Positions 42,602-53,378 of a stretch of 64,000 nt of DNA are shown in pieces (positions within the stretch are counted from its first letter, which is position 1; every line of letters starts with the position of its first letter). The DNA is from Porphyra umbilicalis. Its lineage: Eukaryota > Rhodophyta > Bangiophyceae > Bangiales > Bangiaceae. The notes below the pieces were generated by a model. It did not search any database. It had not been told where the DNA came from and was given only the letters and a program-made list of their open reading frames with translations. The stretch covers positions 93,029 to 157,028 of the forward strand of contig KV918936.1 in NCBI GenBank assembly GCA_002049455.2, read 5' to 3'. Both the position numbers and the translations under genes were made by a program.

Positions 42602-44643
42602 ATGGGCGGGGGGACGGGCGGCATCACTGGCCCTGTGACGCCGTCATCTTCACCACCGGCTTACCCTGTGCCTGATTTTCTTTTTGCGGCCGCCCTGAGG
42701 ATGTTGAGACCGAAACCGTCTCGCCTAGACCTGAGCGAGGGCAACCCATCTTACGAGGCAAGCGCCGCTGCTCGCCTGCTGGATCGGATGCGCGCCATGA
42801 GGAGCAAGGTATCGGATCGTGCAGCGGCAGGTCGACCGCCTGCTGGGCGCCGAGGGTCGGTCGGCCTAGCGGAAGCCACCGATGAGTCGGCGTGGACACC
42901 GGTGACGGATGGAGAGGAACGCGGTGGGGGGTGCCGTGGGCGGGACGGGGAGGTCGGCTGCAGGCGACGCGGCGTCGGCGATGGCGACGGCGACGGCGGC
43001 GGCTGGCGGAGCGGCGGGGGGCGTGGCGGGGGGACCGGCAGCGGGTCGCGTCTGCGAATTATCGGCCGCCATCGATAGGACGTAACGACGCGATATGCTC
43101 AATGTCGACAACACCATCAAAAAGCTCACAAACGAGCGCAGCGTCGGCGTCAAGGCAAACGAGACCACGCGCCTGCAGGTCACTACTATTCTGTCTGATA
43201 CGCAGGCCACTCAGCGACGGTCGGGCAAACTAGTGACGTCGTTTGATTCCGCGACAGGCTCCATCAAGCGAGACATGGACAGTGTGGCGGCACTCAATCG
43301 GCCGCTGAGCATGTCGGGGACGCAGGTCGGTGCGGGACTCGGCTTGCAAGAAATCGCTGATGGCGGTTTGGGCGCGACTGATATATTCTCCGGGGGCGTC
43401 AAGCAGGCGCCGCGGGCCAAGAGAATGATGGTACGCTTCCTGAGGTACCAACTTGTTCTTCGTCCCTGCGTGCTCGTGTTGTTTCTTGAGTGTGGCGCCA
43501 TTATCTATTCGCTACCTCCAGTCCCTCGCATTCTTGATGGTATTTGTCCCTTTGGCCCGTGCACTGCATTTACGTCCTTGCTCATCCAGCTTAAGGAGAT
43601 ATACCTCCGCACGGACCACTTCTTCGACCTTCACAAGCCGCTCTCGATGGCTGGCAGTATGCCAGACCTGGCAGAGAAGCGCATGACGTGCGCCTCGCGG
43701 CTCGATCGCTGCTTTGAACGCCCCGGCGGTGTACATAAGGCGTTGCCTAAGCTGGACACGACAATTCTGAGACCCAAGAAGCGCGAACCGGGCGAGGAGC
43801 AGGAGTTCAAGCCGGAGAAGCTATACAAGGTGCTGCAGCAGGCCTGGCCGCGCTTTCAGCGCGATTTGCAGAAGGTCATGGTGCCGGGCTTCATGCGGCG
43901 GGCGAGCACCTTGCTCGCGTCGACGGGCAGAATAACATGCCGGTTTTTACGCGTGCCGAGGCGAGGAGAACAGTGCGCCGTTACTGGATGCTTACAGCGC
44001 CCGTCGGCCGCAACTAGGTGCTGGCCGAACTTCATGCCGGCTAACAACGACTGGAAGCACTGCGTATCGAAATGGTCGAAGCCAATGACGACAAACCGTG
44101 CCACTACCAGGTGGCGTACGCGCCGTACGCCGCCATTGTGGCCATGGTCAGCGGGCCCTTTACATTTGGTCATTGAGGGCGCTTGTCTGATAACGCATCT
44201 CCCATTCCTCTGTGGCACGACTGTGACATATTTTGTTTCTTATTCTTGCATGCATTTCCTGTCGTCATTTTTTCTGCTGCGTGTGCCAGCTGTTCATCGC
44301 CATGCACAACAAGTCAGGCTTTTCGCGCTTCACCGGCAGGGGCTGCCACGTGGATGAGGCGTTCCGCAAAGTGTGGGCGTCGTTTATGGAACTGCTGGAC
44401 AACAAGCTGCAAAAGGACAACGCGGCCAAGGATGGACTGTTGCTCACCAACGGGAGCGACCCCATGCGTGCTGTATTCCCAAGGTTGAGCGCTACAGCCG
44501 ACGCCGGATGTGCTTGAGTGCGCGGCCTACCCGCCACGCAGCCGCCGGCCGACGATGGGAGCGTCCTCGAAAGCAGCGACGACGACGAGGACGACGAGAG
44601 CAACGAAGTCGACGAAGAGGATGCTGATGGCATGCACGACTGA
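42602..44643 (+). pseudogene. Intron-bearing gene of unknown function, partly frameshifted
   Basis: Text near 42,700 (LDLSEGNPSYEASAAARLLD) and the frame from ATG 43,095 (NVDNTIKKLTNERSVGVKAN) look like one coiled-coil-prone protein. An intron 43,431-43,589 (GTACGC...ATCCAG, 159 bp) joins KRMM to LKEIYLRTDHFFDL. Exon 2 carries PEKLYKVLQQAWPRFQRDLQ; near 43,920 the reading shifts frame (MPVFTRAEARRTVRRYWML; YQVAYAPYAAIVAMVSGPF) with two stops. After a second intron with acceptor TGTGCCAG at 44,289 come FIAMHNKSGFSRFTGRG and WASFMELLDNKLQKDN. After another shift the gene ends in an acidic tail (SSDDDEDDESNEVDEEDADG) at TGA 44,641-44,643. No family recognised. Confidence 0.45.
43431..43589 (+). 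other. Probable intron
   Basis: Donor ATG|GTACGC, acceptor CTCATCCAG|CTTAAG, with a CT-rich interior. Its length is a multiple of three and it has no in-frame stop, so it can be mistaken for coding sequence. Its translation (hydrophobic, Cys/Leu/Pro-rich) differs sharply from the flanks. Confidence 0.55.
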
Positions 44644-44917
44644 GTGTGGCGGGGGGGGGGGCGGGACAAAGAGTGGGAGCTTGGTCGAGTCCGACAGGGT
44701 GATTTTCGGTAGTCAAGTCGAGTGTGAGGGTCTGCGGTTTTGTTGCATATGCACTGGTGCTTTTTCGGTCCTATTCTTTTTCACGACCTCGGCCAAGGTG
44801 GAGCAAAAGCCGCAGTACGAGGCAGCGGGCCAGATACGACGAGGATGCGATGGGCAGAAGCACAGCCCGACTTCAACCGCTGCCGTGATCTGCCGGATCG
44901 TATGAGCCCTCTTATTC
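44644..44917. other. Short spacer
   Basis: Begins with a 10-base G run at ~44,649. Nothing else is recognised between the acidic-tail gene and gypsy-3. Confidence 0.4.
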
Positions 44918-44921
44918 ACGA

Positions 44922-47650
44922 TCAACGTATTGCTGATCCCCGAATTTCGTCCTGGTGGACAGAGACTGACTTGCGGACCGACTGTCTCCACCAGTCAGAT
45001 GCGCCCCTAGGACTGGCTTGGTGCTCCCTATTGTTTACATGTGCCCATACAACCTGGAAATCAGCATCAGCTCCTCGTTTTTTCTGCACTTGTGGGAAGG
45101 AGACAGAGGAGTGCTCCGCCCATAATACGTCCTTGACTAGAAATTGGGGGACCAGTACCAGCTGTGTCCCCTCGCGGTGTCCGCGACGGCACAACAACCC
45201 GTCTGCGTTCTCGTAGAAGCGCGTGGGCGTGGGGGTGTCAAGTATCTTTTTGACCGCCTGACAGAACTTGTCTGTCGCCTGCTTCTGGACTAGTTCGCCC
45301 AGGGGTATGCGGGCGGTCTCCCTGTTCTCTGGGACTCGGGGGTCGAGTACCGCCCGCGAGCGAGTGGTCACCCCGACTGTGGGGATCTCCTCGGAGATGG
45401 GTCCCGTGCCCAGCCCCTCAGTCGGGATGCGGGACAGAGCGTCGGCCACCGCATGTTGGGGGCCGGGCTTGTATCCCACATCATGGTCGAGCTCCGAGAG
45501 GGGGATGCGCCAACGATTGAGTCGATTCTTGGTCCAGGTCGTCGTGGTTGGTATCCACTTCAGTGCCTTGTGGTCACACCGGATGAGGAACTTGGTGCCT
45601 TCGATGTACGGTCGTAGTTAACCGACCGCCCACACGACACCTAGTCCCTCACTCTCGGTGACGGTGTAGTTCTTCTCCGCCGGTAGAAGGCCCTCATTGA
45701 AGTAGCCTACGGGCAGGTACTTGCCATCGGGTTGCTGCTGTAGCAGGCAGCACCCTAGCTGGTCGTGGCTAGCGTCCACATCTATGATGTTCTTCCCCTC
45801 CTTGCGCGGTATCGCAAGAATGAGCGGGTGGCATAGCTGTTCCCGTAGTTTGTCTAACGCTTTCTGTTCCTCCGGAGTAGGGGGACTCAACCGCTTAGGA
45901 AGCTTTACGCTGTTCAAGTTGTTCAGCGACTTCGCCGTCTTAGCGAAGTCTACCGTGAACCGACGGTGGACTTTGCACATCCCCAAGAATCTCCTGAGTT
46001 GGGTTTGGGTCTGGGGGAAGCTGGCCTTCTTGATGGCCTTGAGGTTCTTCTCGTTCACACTCAAGCGTCCTGGCCGTACGACATGGCCAAGGTATTCCAC
46101 CTCGTTAGTAAAGAGATGGCACTTCTGTGCCTTGAGGGTGACCCCGTGCACCCGAAAAAGGTGAGCACCGTGTCCAAGTGGGACAGGTGCGACTCGGCAT
46201 CGGCGGAGAAGATGATGAGGTCGTCTAAGTAGACGAGCACAGTCTGCCACTTGACTCCGGATAGGATCATGTCAAAAGCCCGCTGAAAAGTTGCAGGGGC
46301 ATTGCACAGGCCAAACGGAAGACGCGTACACTGGTACGTCCCACAGTGGCAAGTGAATGCGGTCTTCGGCTTATCCTCCTCGGCTAGGGGGATCTGCCAG
46401 AACCCCGCGTTGAAGTCGAACGTGAAGAAGAACTGTGCATCCCCTAAGGAGTCGAGGCAGTCCTTCATCCAGGGAAGTGGATACGAGTCGCGTACTGTGC
46501 GCTCGTTCAACTGCCGATAGTCGATGCAGAACCGGGGACTCCCGTCGGGCTTCGGGATGGGTATCACCGGGCTAGCCCATTCACTCTGGCTGGGCTCTAT
46601 GACTTCGAGCTTAAGCATTTGGTCGACTTCGGCCTTGATGAGTTCCCTTGTTCGAAGACCCATCCGGTAGGGGTTGAGCCCGATGGGCTTGGATCCCGGC
46701 TTCAACTCGATCCGGTGCTCCGTGGCCTTGATGGAGCCCAAGCGCCCACTCCAGAAGGCTCGGTGCTTCTCCAGTAGGGAGAGCACTTGAGGCCGCAGCC
46801 CCTCGGGCACGTTCGAAGTATGAAAATAGGGTTCCTCCACGGGGTCCGTTGCGTCGGGCGCGGTGGTCGGACTGGGGCGGAGTGCAGCCCAGTCCTCTCG
46901 GGATATGGCGGCTACCGTACCGGAGAAGGCCGACATATGCCCCATGACCATGCCCTTGGGGAGTCGCATACTTGTGTTCTCCGTATGGGTTACCTCCACC
47001 CACCACGTCTGCTTGGCTGTGCAGTCCATGGTGCCAGTTGCAACATGCACGCGGTAACGCTCATACACTCGATGGCGCTTAGTGATGACCCCATTCCCTT
47101 GGAATAACGTCTGTACTGGGACGTATCCCCGGGACCGCGGGGGTAGGACCACCTCCTGTGCCAGGCGCACCTTTGTGTCCGCCTCACTAGCGGCCCCCAA
47201 CTGGGGCTGGACCACCCGGGCATACGACACCGTCTTACCTCGACGGAGGATAGGAACCTTCATCCGTTTAGTAACCGGATGTACCCCATGGGTCCACAAA
47301 TGTTGGGGACATGGACGTCAGTGTAGTCGGTCCCTAGGAGTAGAGGGACCGACATGCCACGCACTACCCCACACGTGACTGGGGTGGAGTAAGTGCCGAC
47401 TCGCACCGTAAGAGTCACGGTGCCCGTGATGGGAAGAAGTCCCCCATTCACGTCAAACAACTGGGCGGTCGCCGCGTCTAAGGGCACCACTACCATCTCC
47501 GGGGGGAGTAGCGTTTCCCGTACTAGGAAGACGCACGACCCCATTTAGACTATGTCGCGGAGGGCTAACTCACGCCCCGCGTCTAGCCAGACGCGACTGG
47601 CCACCTGGTAGTTGGACCCTGTCAGGATGGCCACCACTTTCTGGCCGCCT
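44922..47650 (-). pseudogene. pol: Pol of gypsy-3: protease, RT, RNase H, partial integrase
   Basis: Protease region near 47,560-47,640 reads VVAILTGSNYQVA where retropepsins have Asp-Thr/Ser-Gly; the catalytic Asp codon appears lost. RT is in one frame from 47,299: PSQSEWASPVIPIPKPDG, RFCIDYRQLNERTVRDSYPL, FGLCNAPATFQRAFD and intact YLDD at 46,220-46,231. A frameshift near 46,170 leads to the RT thumb and RNase H (IDVDASHDQLGCCLL, TAA at 45,618-45,620, IRCDHKALKW, ADALSRIP). The zinc-domain start (FYENADGLLCRRG, LVPQFL) ends near 45,110, after which the integrase core is absent. Confidence 0.88.
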
Positions 47651-49075
47651 ACCCCCTTCGGGGGGGTGCGTCCCGGGGGCGGATCCCCTTGGGTCGGGAA
47701 AGGATGCGTACTGGCATCTTATCCACGTCCCGGGTTGGGTCCACCGGTAGCCGCGGGGCGGGCCCAACACAGGTGGATACTCGTTTCTCTCCTCGGACTC
47801 AGATGAGGTAGTGGGTCCGCCCTCAGGCTCGGTCTGCGGTTCTTTCTTTTCAAGCGGCGTCGACTCCTCGCCGCTTGAGCTGGAGTCCTCGTGTGGAGTG
47901 GCAACGGCTACTCGCCGGCCCGCTCGCGTGGTATCGCGGGAGCCCGGGGACGTCCCGAGAGGGGACCACCGACTGGCTATGGCAAATCGGTCGCGTAGTT
48001 GTGCATGCAAGTCGAGGCACACCTCGGCCAAATGGCCTACCTTGCCACACTGCCAGCAAGGGTACTCTCCCACCCGGGGTTTGGGTCGGGAAGGCTCATC
48101 CCTCGGTCGGGGGCGGTAGCGCGGGTTGACGCCGCCCGCGGGAGTCGAGCCGCCCGGAGTCTGGGGTCGGGACCCATCGTACCGGGGGCCCAGAGTGGGG
48201 ACACCCACGGCCCCGACGGTCCGGACGGGGGCGTCCCGCGGTTGGCAACCCCGCGTCCCCCCAGTGACCCGGGGAAGGGCGGCCGCACGAGCTTACCGCC
48301 GGAGCCAGGCCTCCTTCGCGAGCGCTTCTTGCTCCTTGGCCCGCTCCTTGTGCTGCTCAAATCGTAGCCAGCGATGTTCGTCGCCCTCAGTCTAGGCGAC
48401 GCGAGCCGGCTCCGCAATAGTCATGCCGGGGGCGTTGCGCTAGCGAACAGTGGCGCGCGCCGCGCGGTGGACACCTTCCACAAAGCGCCTCTTGAGGGCT
48501 CCCTCCCCGTACATGAACCCGCACTCGGTGTTGAGGCGGCGGAGGCGCTTTGCGAAGGACAACTCGTCCTCGTCATTCCGTTGAACCGTGACGTTAAGGG
48601 TCTCGATCAGAGTAACCACTGAGGCCTCGTCGACGTGACGCCGGAGCATGCAGTTGATGAGCTCCAGGTATGAAGTGACCTTGCCGGGGTTACCGGCCCG
48701 GCGAGTTGGCATAACCATCATCATCTCTGACTTGAGAGGTTCCTTCGTAAAGTCCTGAAGGATGAAAAAATCTTCGCCTTCGGAGATGTTGTTGTCGTCA
48801 CAGGCCTTGGCAAACTTGCGCAAGATCTGGAAGACCTTGGCCTGGGGGGAACCATCCCACTCGTCGTTCACCCCGAAGGACTGAGCCACCTCTTTCTTGC
48901 GCCGGGCCAGAGTACGGGCCTGGCGCCGCGTGTGGGCAACCGACTTGTTGTCTAGCGCGTAGGTCTCACAATCGAACATCACCCGGTAGAACGGGTGGTT
49001 CACCACAATCTTGGGCGGCACCACCCGAGTTAGGGGTGTCGGGGTGGTTTGAGTAGGCCACCGCCCAGCCTCTGG
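47570..49075 (-). pseudogene. gag: Gag of gypsy-3
   Basis: Capsid-type region VVNHPFYRVMFDCETYALD to RRFVEGVHRAARATVR (49,024-48,440) is open. TAG near 48,437, TAG near 48,393 and TAA near 48,297 interrupt the linker. The nucleocapsid zinc knuckle CWQCGKVGHLAEVC lies near 48,029-48,070, followed by a Ser/Glu-rich stretch. Gag is in the same frame before and after the stops. The N-terminal part present in gypsy-1 is deleted upstream of ~49,165. Confidence 0.85.
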
Positions 49076-49179
49076 ACCGGTCGCGGAGGAGAGTTGCGGC
49101 GGGAACCCCGGGTCAATACCCTGGGGTAACTCTCGCGCCGCTCCCCCGCCTTGCTCACCCCTCGCCGAGAACGAAACAA

Positions 49180-49600
49180 TGTGAAATATGCGTTAGTGGG
49201 GCATATTTCCGGGGAATCTTCTTCCCCGAGTGTGGGGGCCATGCGACGGACCGTCACAATGAGATCAACCAATTTCTTCAGATTTCTTGAGATCCTGATG
49301 CGCATGTTTCGTGCGCAGAGCTGCAAGAGGAGACTGTGTAAAGTACTCACATGACGTCAAGCTGTTCCGTTGATCCGCGTACGCTGTTAAATGATTGCAA
49401 CCACTCTACAAGCGCCTTTTTTGAGAGGTTAGCAATATTCACGGTCAGTCTCTGTCTCTGTCCCCCAGGAAAAAATTCGGGGGTCAGCAATACTGTGTGT
49501 CAAACCAGGCGTGGTAGAGAAGCTGACTGGGGCCGGTTTGTCTGAAACGAAAGATCAGTCGGTCAATTCGCGTTGTCAGCATTCTCCACCCCGCAAGTCA
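49180..49600 (-). repeat. LTR-like segment of gypsy-3 (outer limit uncertain)
   Basis: Starts TGTGAAATATG and matches the gypsy-1 LTR edge for about 85 bp. No second copy was found left of the element, so the right limit is unknown. Around 49,443-49,500 a GTCAGTCTCTGTC...AATTCGGGGGTCAGCAATA block recurs in the opposite orientation at 44,918-44,975. Confidence 0.4.
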
Positions 49601-51837
49601 TGTACCCTGGCGTCCCAATATCCCTTCATCGGCTTGAAAACGGTCCAACGGAGCCCTGAACGAAACGAGCAAATGAATCAGAACGTGAACGCAAACGAGC
49701 GACCCTGTGTTCTGAGAACGACACAGAACAAAATACAGAACGAAGCGGCCGTTCGTTGGCTGATTCCAGCTTTGTGACGATGTCCGTGCGCCGACCGGCC
49801 GTGCGCCGCGGGCCAGGCCACCTGCCCATTTTTTTCTGCTCCGCACAGCAGAGTTCTGCGTACCACGCGCGGCACACCCACGCGCGCCGGGTGGAAGAGG
49901 CGGCCGGCGTTGCTGGCGGCGTTGCCGCCGCGCCTGCCGCCAACCCGGCGATGGGCGGACGACAACCATGCGTGCGACGCGCACCCGCATGCGGCGGCGG
50001 GCAGCGGCCGCGGCCGCGGCCGCCGCTTTGATGGCCGCGGTGGCCGCGGAGGCCGCAGTGGTCGTGTCCTTCGTAGTGGAGGAACGCGGGCGCGGCGACG
50101 GCGGCGGCACGGAAGCCACCACCGCCTGTCGCACTGCGGCCGCGAACGCAGTTCGGCGCGGGGGATGGCTCGCCTTCTCCCCGCGCTGGTGGCGCCCCAG
50201 CAATCGCGTTCTGCCGCCATTGCCGCCACCGCCGTCACCGCCGCGTCTGATGGCGTGCGCATGAGGGCGGATGCCAAATCCCCGGCTGCGCTTCTGCCCC
50301 GCCTCCGTGGCGTCGGCGGTAGTGCGCAACGGCCGTGGTGGAGGCCGGCCGGCGGGCGCCGCCACAACCGCCAGCGGTGGGGCGCCGTCGGGCCGCCCAT
50401 GGCGGCGCTGCCGTTGGCTTCGCCCCCCCGTCCTGACGGCGTGGCGTCGGGACTGGGTTGAGGCACTCTTGACCTCGACCGTCGCTGCCGGCGGTCCTCG
50501 GCCCCGCCGGCGGGTGCGCCCAGTGGACGCTGCGTGTGTGCGCGCGTGGGGGCAGCCTGTGGCGGCTGCCCCGCCGGCCGTCGCCGTAGTAGCGTCCGCA
50601 GCTCCTCGCCCCATCTGACAGCGGCGACGGGCGCACAGAGGCCGCCCCGACGGCCAATAGGGCGGGCACCCCCGATCGGGCGCACCCCGAGCTGCCACCC
50701 GCATTGAGGCGTCGTGCGTGTGCGCGCAGGTTCGGCGGAAGCGGCGCACCGCCGCCGCCGCGCGCCCGCTGCCGCGACGCCGAGGGCGCCTTCGTGGGGG
50801 CACAGCGGCGCGGCAGGCGCTGGCGCCGAGCGCCACCCCGAGGATGGAGATCGTCGGTGTAGGTGACAGCCCAACAGAGCGCCGAACAGAATGACCTGTT
50901 GGGCAACAGACGAACAAACCCTCATCTGTTGCGCCGCTTGTTAGGGCAACAGACGTCGAAAAGAACGCCTTTCTGTTCAGTGTCGCTGTGGGCCTTTCTC
51001 GTGAGCGGTCCATGCACACGTCACGATATCTCGAGGGTATTAACACTCCGCCGAAGGTCAGGCACGTAGTACGGACTGAGCAGTGCAATATGTTCGCGGT
51101 CTGAGACTTAATCTGTTCGTCAGTGGATTGATTGCTTGCGGGAGGAGCTCTCTTCGAGCATTGCCACACAAACAAATGCGCAAGTTACGACGGGGTCTGC
51201 CTCGACCGTGACGTTAGTGCCAGAAAAACCCGTCCCAAACACATCCCACATGACCAAGGGACGCGACAGATCCCTGCCCCGTTCCAGTGCTCGGTGTTCA
51301 CATCCAGGGCATTTATGACATCGCCTTGGCTCGGTCGTCACTGTGAATCTCCTTTTCTGACCGGCGAGGCACGGGTTTAGATACGACTCATTGCACTGTT
51401 CTGCTTCATTTTGATCGTCCCTGCGCCACGGAGCACTCCTATGCCGCTGTAGTCGAGCCACCAAGCCCGCGTGTCCATCAACAGCCCGTCTTCGTGGAAC
51501 CACTGCCGACCCCAGCCACATTCCTCGTCGCCACCCGCCGTCCAAGTGCCGATCCGGAACAACCACGACGAAGTCCCTTTCCGCACACGCCGCGCGACAC
51601 CGCCCCACCGCCCCGGCGACCGACCGCCACGCTACAACACACCTCGCCGGCACCCCGCCCGCCGACGGTGCGCCGCTTGTTGACCGCGCCCCGCCCACCG
51701 ACGACGGCGGGCCCGCCGACCGCAACCCGCCGGCCGTCCGCGCCCCGCCCGCCGACGTCGGCGGGCCCGCCTGTAGCACATCTCTGCTACCAATTGGCAA
51801 TTAGCCACGAGTAGCCCCCTTGACTGGCCGAATCCAC
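49601..51837. other. No gene recognised; GC-rich low-complexity core
   Basis: Bases 49,880-50,830 are very GC-rich, with GGCCGCGGCCGCGGCCGCC runs near 50,000-50,060. Long minus-strand frames (up to 525 codons) are Arg/Ala/Pro-rich and overlap each other in two registers, so they are not called. Near 50,895-50,955 GGGCAACAGACG occurs twice. Near 51,610-51,780 a ~45-bp CGCCCCGCCC-type unit repeats about three times. Confidence 0.45.
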
Positions 51838-52156
51838 GGATGTGTGTGACTCGGCTTGTGGCACGCCCTTTGGGGGGTTACTTCCGCATTGTTTATTTTT
51901 TATTGCTTGCCTGTCTTATCTGTCTGCCGGCACTCATTACGATCGCTCGATCGGATGGTCGATCGACCAGTGCCGTTGTTTGTATTAAACCACCGTGGGT
52001 CCGGGGTCGCCGTCGTGGGCACCACCCGGCTTCCCATCGGATGCCCTTCAACAGAAGGTCTTCTTCCTCGCCGCGACGGCGATAGAACTCGCTTTATTGC
52101 TTGGCTACGGTCGGTCTCAGTACACTGGTAATTGAACTAACGTTATTAATACCACA
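51838..52156 (+). repeat. Probable 5' LTR of gypsy-2
   Basis: Inferred from its position before the primer site. The right end is ACCACA; a TG start near 51,840 (TGTGTGTGACTCGG) is plausible but unproven because the other LTR is outside the window. It contains an AT-rich TGTTTATTTTTTATTG and a TATTAAA word near 51,985. Confidence 0.4.
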
Positions 52157-52158
52157 TT

Positions 52159-52176
52159 TGGTGGGGAAGCAGGGGA
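52159..52176 (+). other. Candidate primer-binding site of gypsy-2
   Basis: TGGTGGGGAAGCAGGGGA begins with TGG and is complementary to a tRNA 3' end reading ...CCCCACCA. It lies two bases after the presumed LTR end. The particular tRNA was not identified. Confidence 0.6.
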
Positions 52177-52193
52177 TACCCTCGCCTTCATCG

Positions 52194-52198
52194 TGCCT
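52194..52198. repeat. Target-site duplication of copia-3, left copy
   Basis: TGCCT immediately precedes the left LTR. The same five bases follow the right LTR at 58,105-58,109. Confidence 0.9.
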
Positions 52199-52598
52199 TG
52201 TGAAGTGAGCAGTAGTTGGGTGGATGCGTTGCTTTACTCGAGAGCGGTCTGAGGCGCGAGGCCAGCAGGCTCTTAACCCCTTCGTGTGCCTCTCTCGCCA
52301 CGTTCTGCCGGGGCACCCCCCCGCCAGCGCAGTGCTCCCTCCCTTGGAGGGTACATGCTCTCACCACCCCACAAATCGCGACGCCCCTCGAGGAGCCCAC
52401 GAGAATCCCCCCGAGCTCAGCTCCAAAGTGAGCTGCCCGCGAGATACAAGTACAAGTAATTACATCACACACATACAGCAATGCATGTCAATGGCACAGC
52501 CAAACAAGCCGATGACCGCATAAGTAACTCCTGGAATTAGCCAGGCAGTCCGCGGTAACTCCGACTTACCTGCGCGGGCTTGGGAGGCTGCCTCAACA
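52199..52598 (-). repeat. 3' LTR of copia-3
   Basis: Exactly 400 bp, matching 57,705-58,104 with six differences (three T/C, one A/G, two G/C) and no indel seen. Confidence 0.95.
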
Positions 52599-52608
52599 CT
52601 CCCCCCAG
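52599..52608 (-). other. Polypurine tract of copia-3
   Basis: Reads CTGGGGGGAG on the element strand, directly against the 3' LTR, identical in core to the copia-1 tract. Confidence 0.85.
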
Positions 52609-53378
52609 CACCCCACAGTCCGCGCCATCGACGCCTCAGCGCGGTCACAACCCGTCCCGACCAGTGCGACATCTTCCGCCATCATCCGCAGTCGAGAAAA
52701 TGCCCAAGTCGATCCCCTGGTTCCAGGTGTTGCACCTGCAAAATCGACCATCGCCAAAATCACCAAAATCACGATCGATGTGAAGCAGACGTCGAGGTGA
52801 GTGCAACGCACTAGGGCGCGTCTCGAACGGAGACGATCCGGCGCATCGGCGGCCCGTCAAAGTGCGGGCGTAAACGCAGGTCATCGACTTTGCCGAAAAT
52901 CGGCTCGACCCGTCGGAGCTGTAGGCCTACAGCTCCCTTAGCCAAAATCGGCCAAAATCGACTTGCACCAAATCGATTCGGGCCCGACCGGCCGACTTGG
53001 CCCGAAGCTGGAGACTTCCAGATTCGGGCCCAAGACCACAAATAAATCGACTTCACCAAAATCGACTCGACCCGTCGGAGCTGTAGGCCTACAGCTCCCG
53101 GCCGAAATCGCCCAAAATCGACTTCGGCCAAGTCGAGTCGGGCGATCGCCGCGAACCCGCGGCTGCGCCACTGGTCGGCCCCAGTGGCGCCACAGCGCCC
53201 CAGGACGGTCCCAACCGGCCGTCCCCCCCAAGGCAACAGCGCCCCATTGCCGGCCCCGAGCAAGTGGATAGTAGCGCAACCGTCCACGGCCGGCACCGGC
53301 CCGCAGCAAGGTCGACGGAGGTCGCTGCCGCGAATCCGGGGCTGCGCCACTGGACGCCTCCAGTGGCGCCATGGCGCC
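52609..53378 (-). repeat. Long 3' non-coding region of copia-3 with duplicated palindromes
   Basis: About 770 bp lie between the gag-pol stop and the purine tract. GGAGCTGTAGG/CCTACAGCTCC, a perfect 22-bp palindrome, occurs at 52,915-52,936 and 53,077-53,098 (period 162). A CCACTGG...CCAGTGG hairpin recurs near 53,167 and 53,346 (period 179). AAAATCGACT words fill the spaces. No conserved ORF is evident. Confidence 0.7.

Larger units (their letters stand above)
44918..49600 (-). mobile_element. gypsy-3: truncated Ty3/gypsy element
   Basis: Minus-strand order gag, protease, RT, RNase H, then the start of the integrase zinc-binding domain, as in Ty3/gypsy. The integrase core and left LTR are missing. 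At the other end, the gag N-terminal region and leader kept in gypsy-1 are deleted, so gag joins almost directly to the LTR-like sequence starting at 49,180. Its right limit is uncertain. The protein family matches gypsy-1, not the chromodomain element gypsy-2. Confidence 0.85.

Noticed and set aside
49598-51175. 525-codon minus-strand ORF and an overlapping 415-codon ORF
   Set aside because: Two registers over the same GC-rich stretch, Arg/Ala/Pro-rich, with no motif; not supported as genes.
52599-53378. Envelope or accessory gene after copia-3 pol
   Set aside because: Minus-strand open frames are built from the local repeats and contain no signal peptide, membrane segment or shared reading with copia-1.
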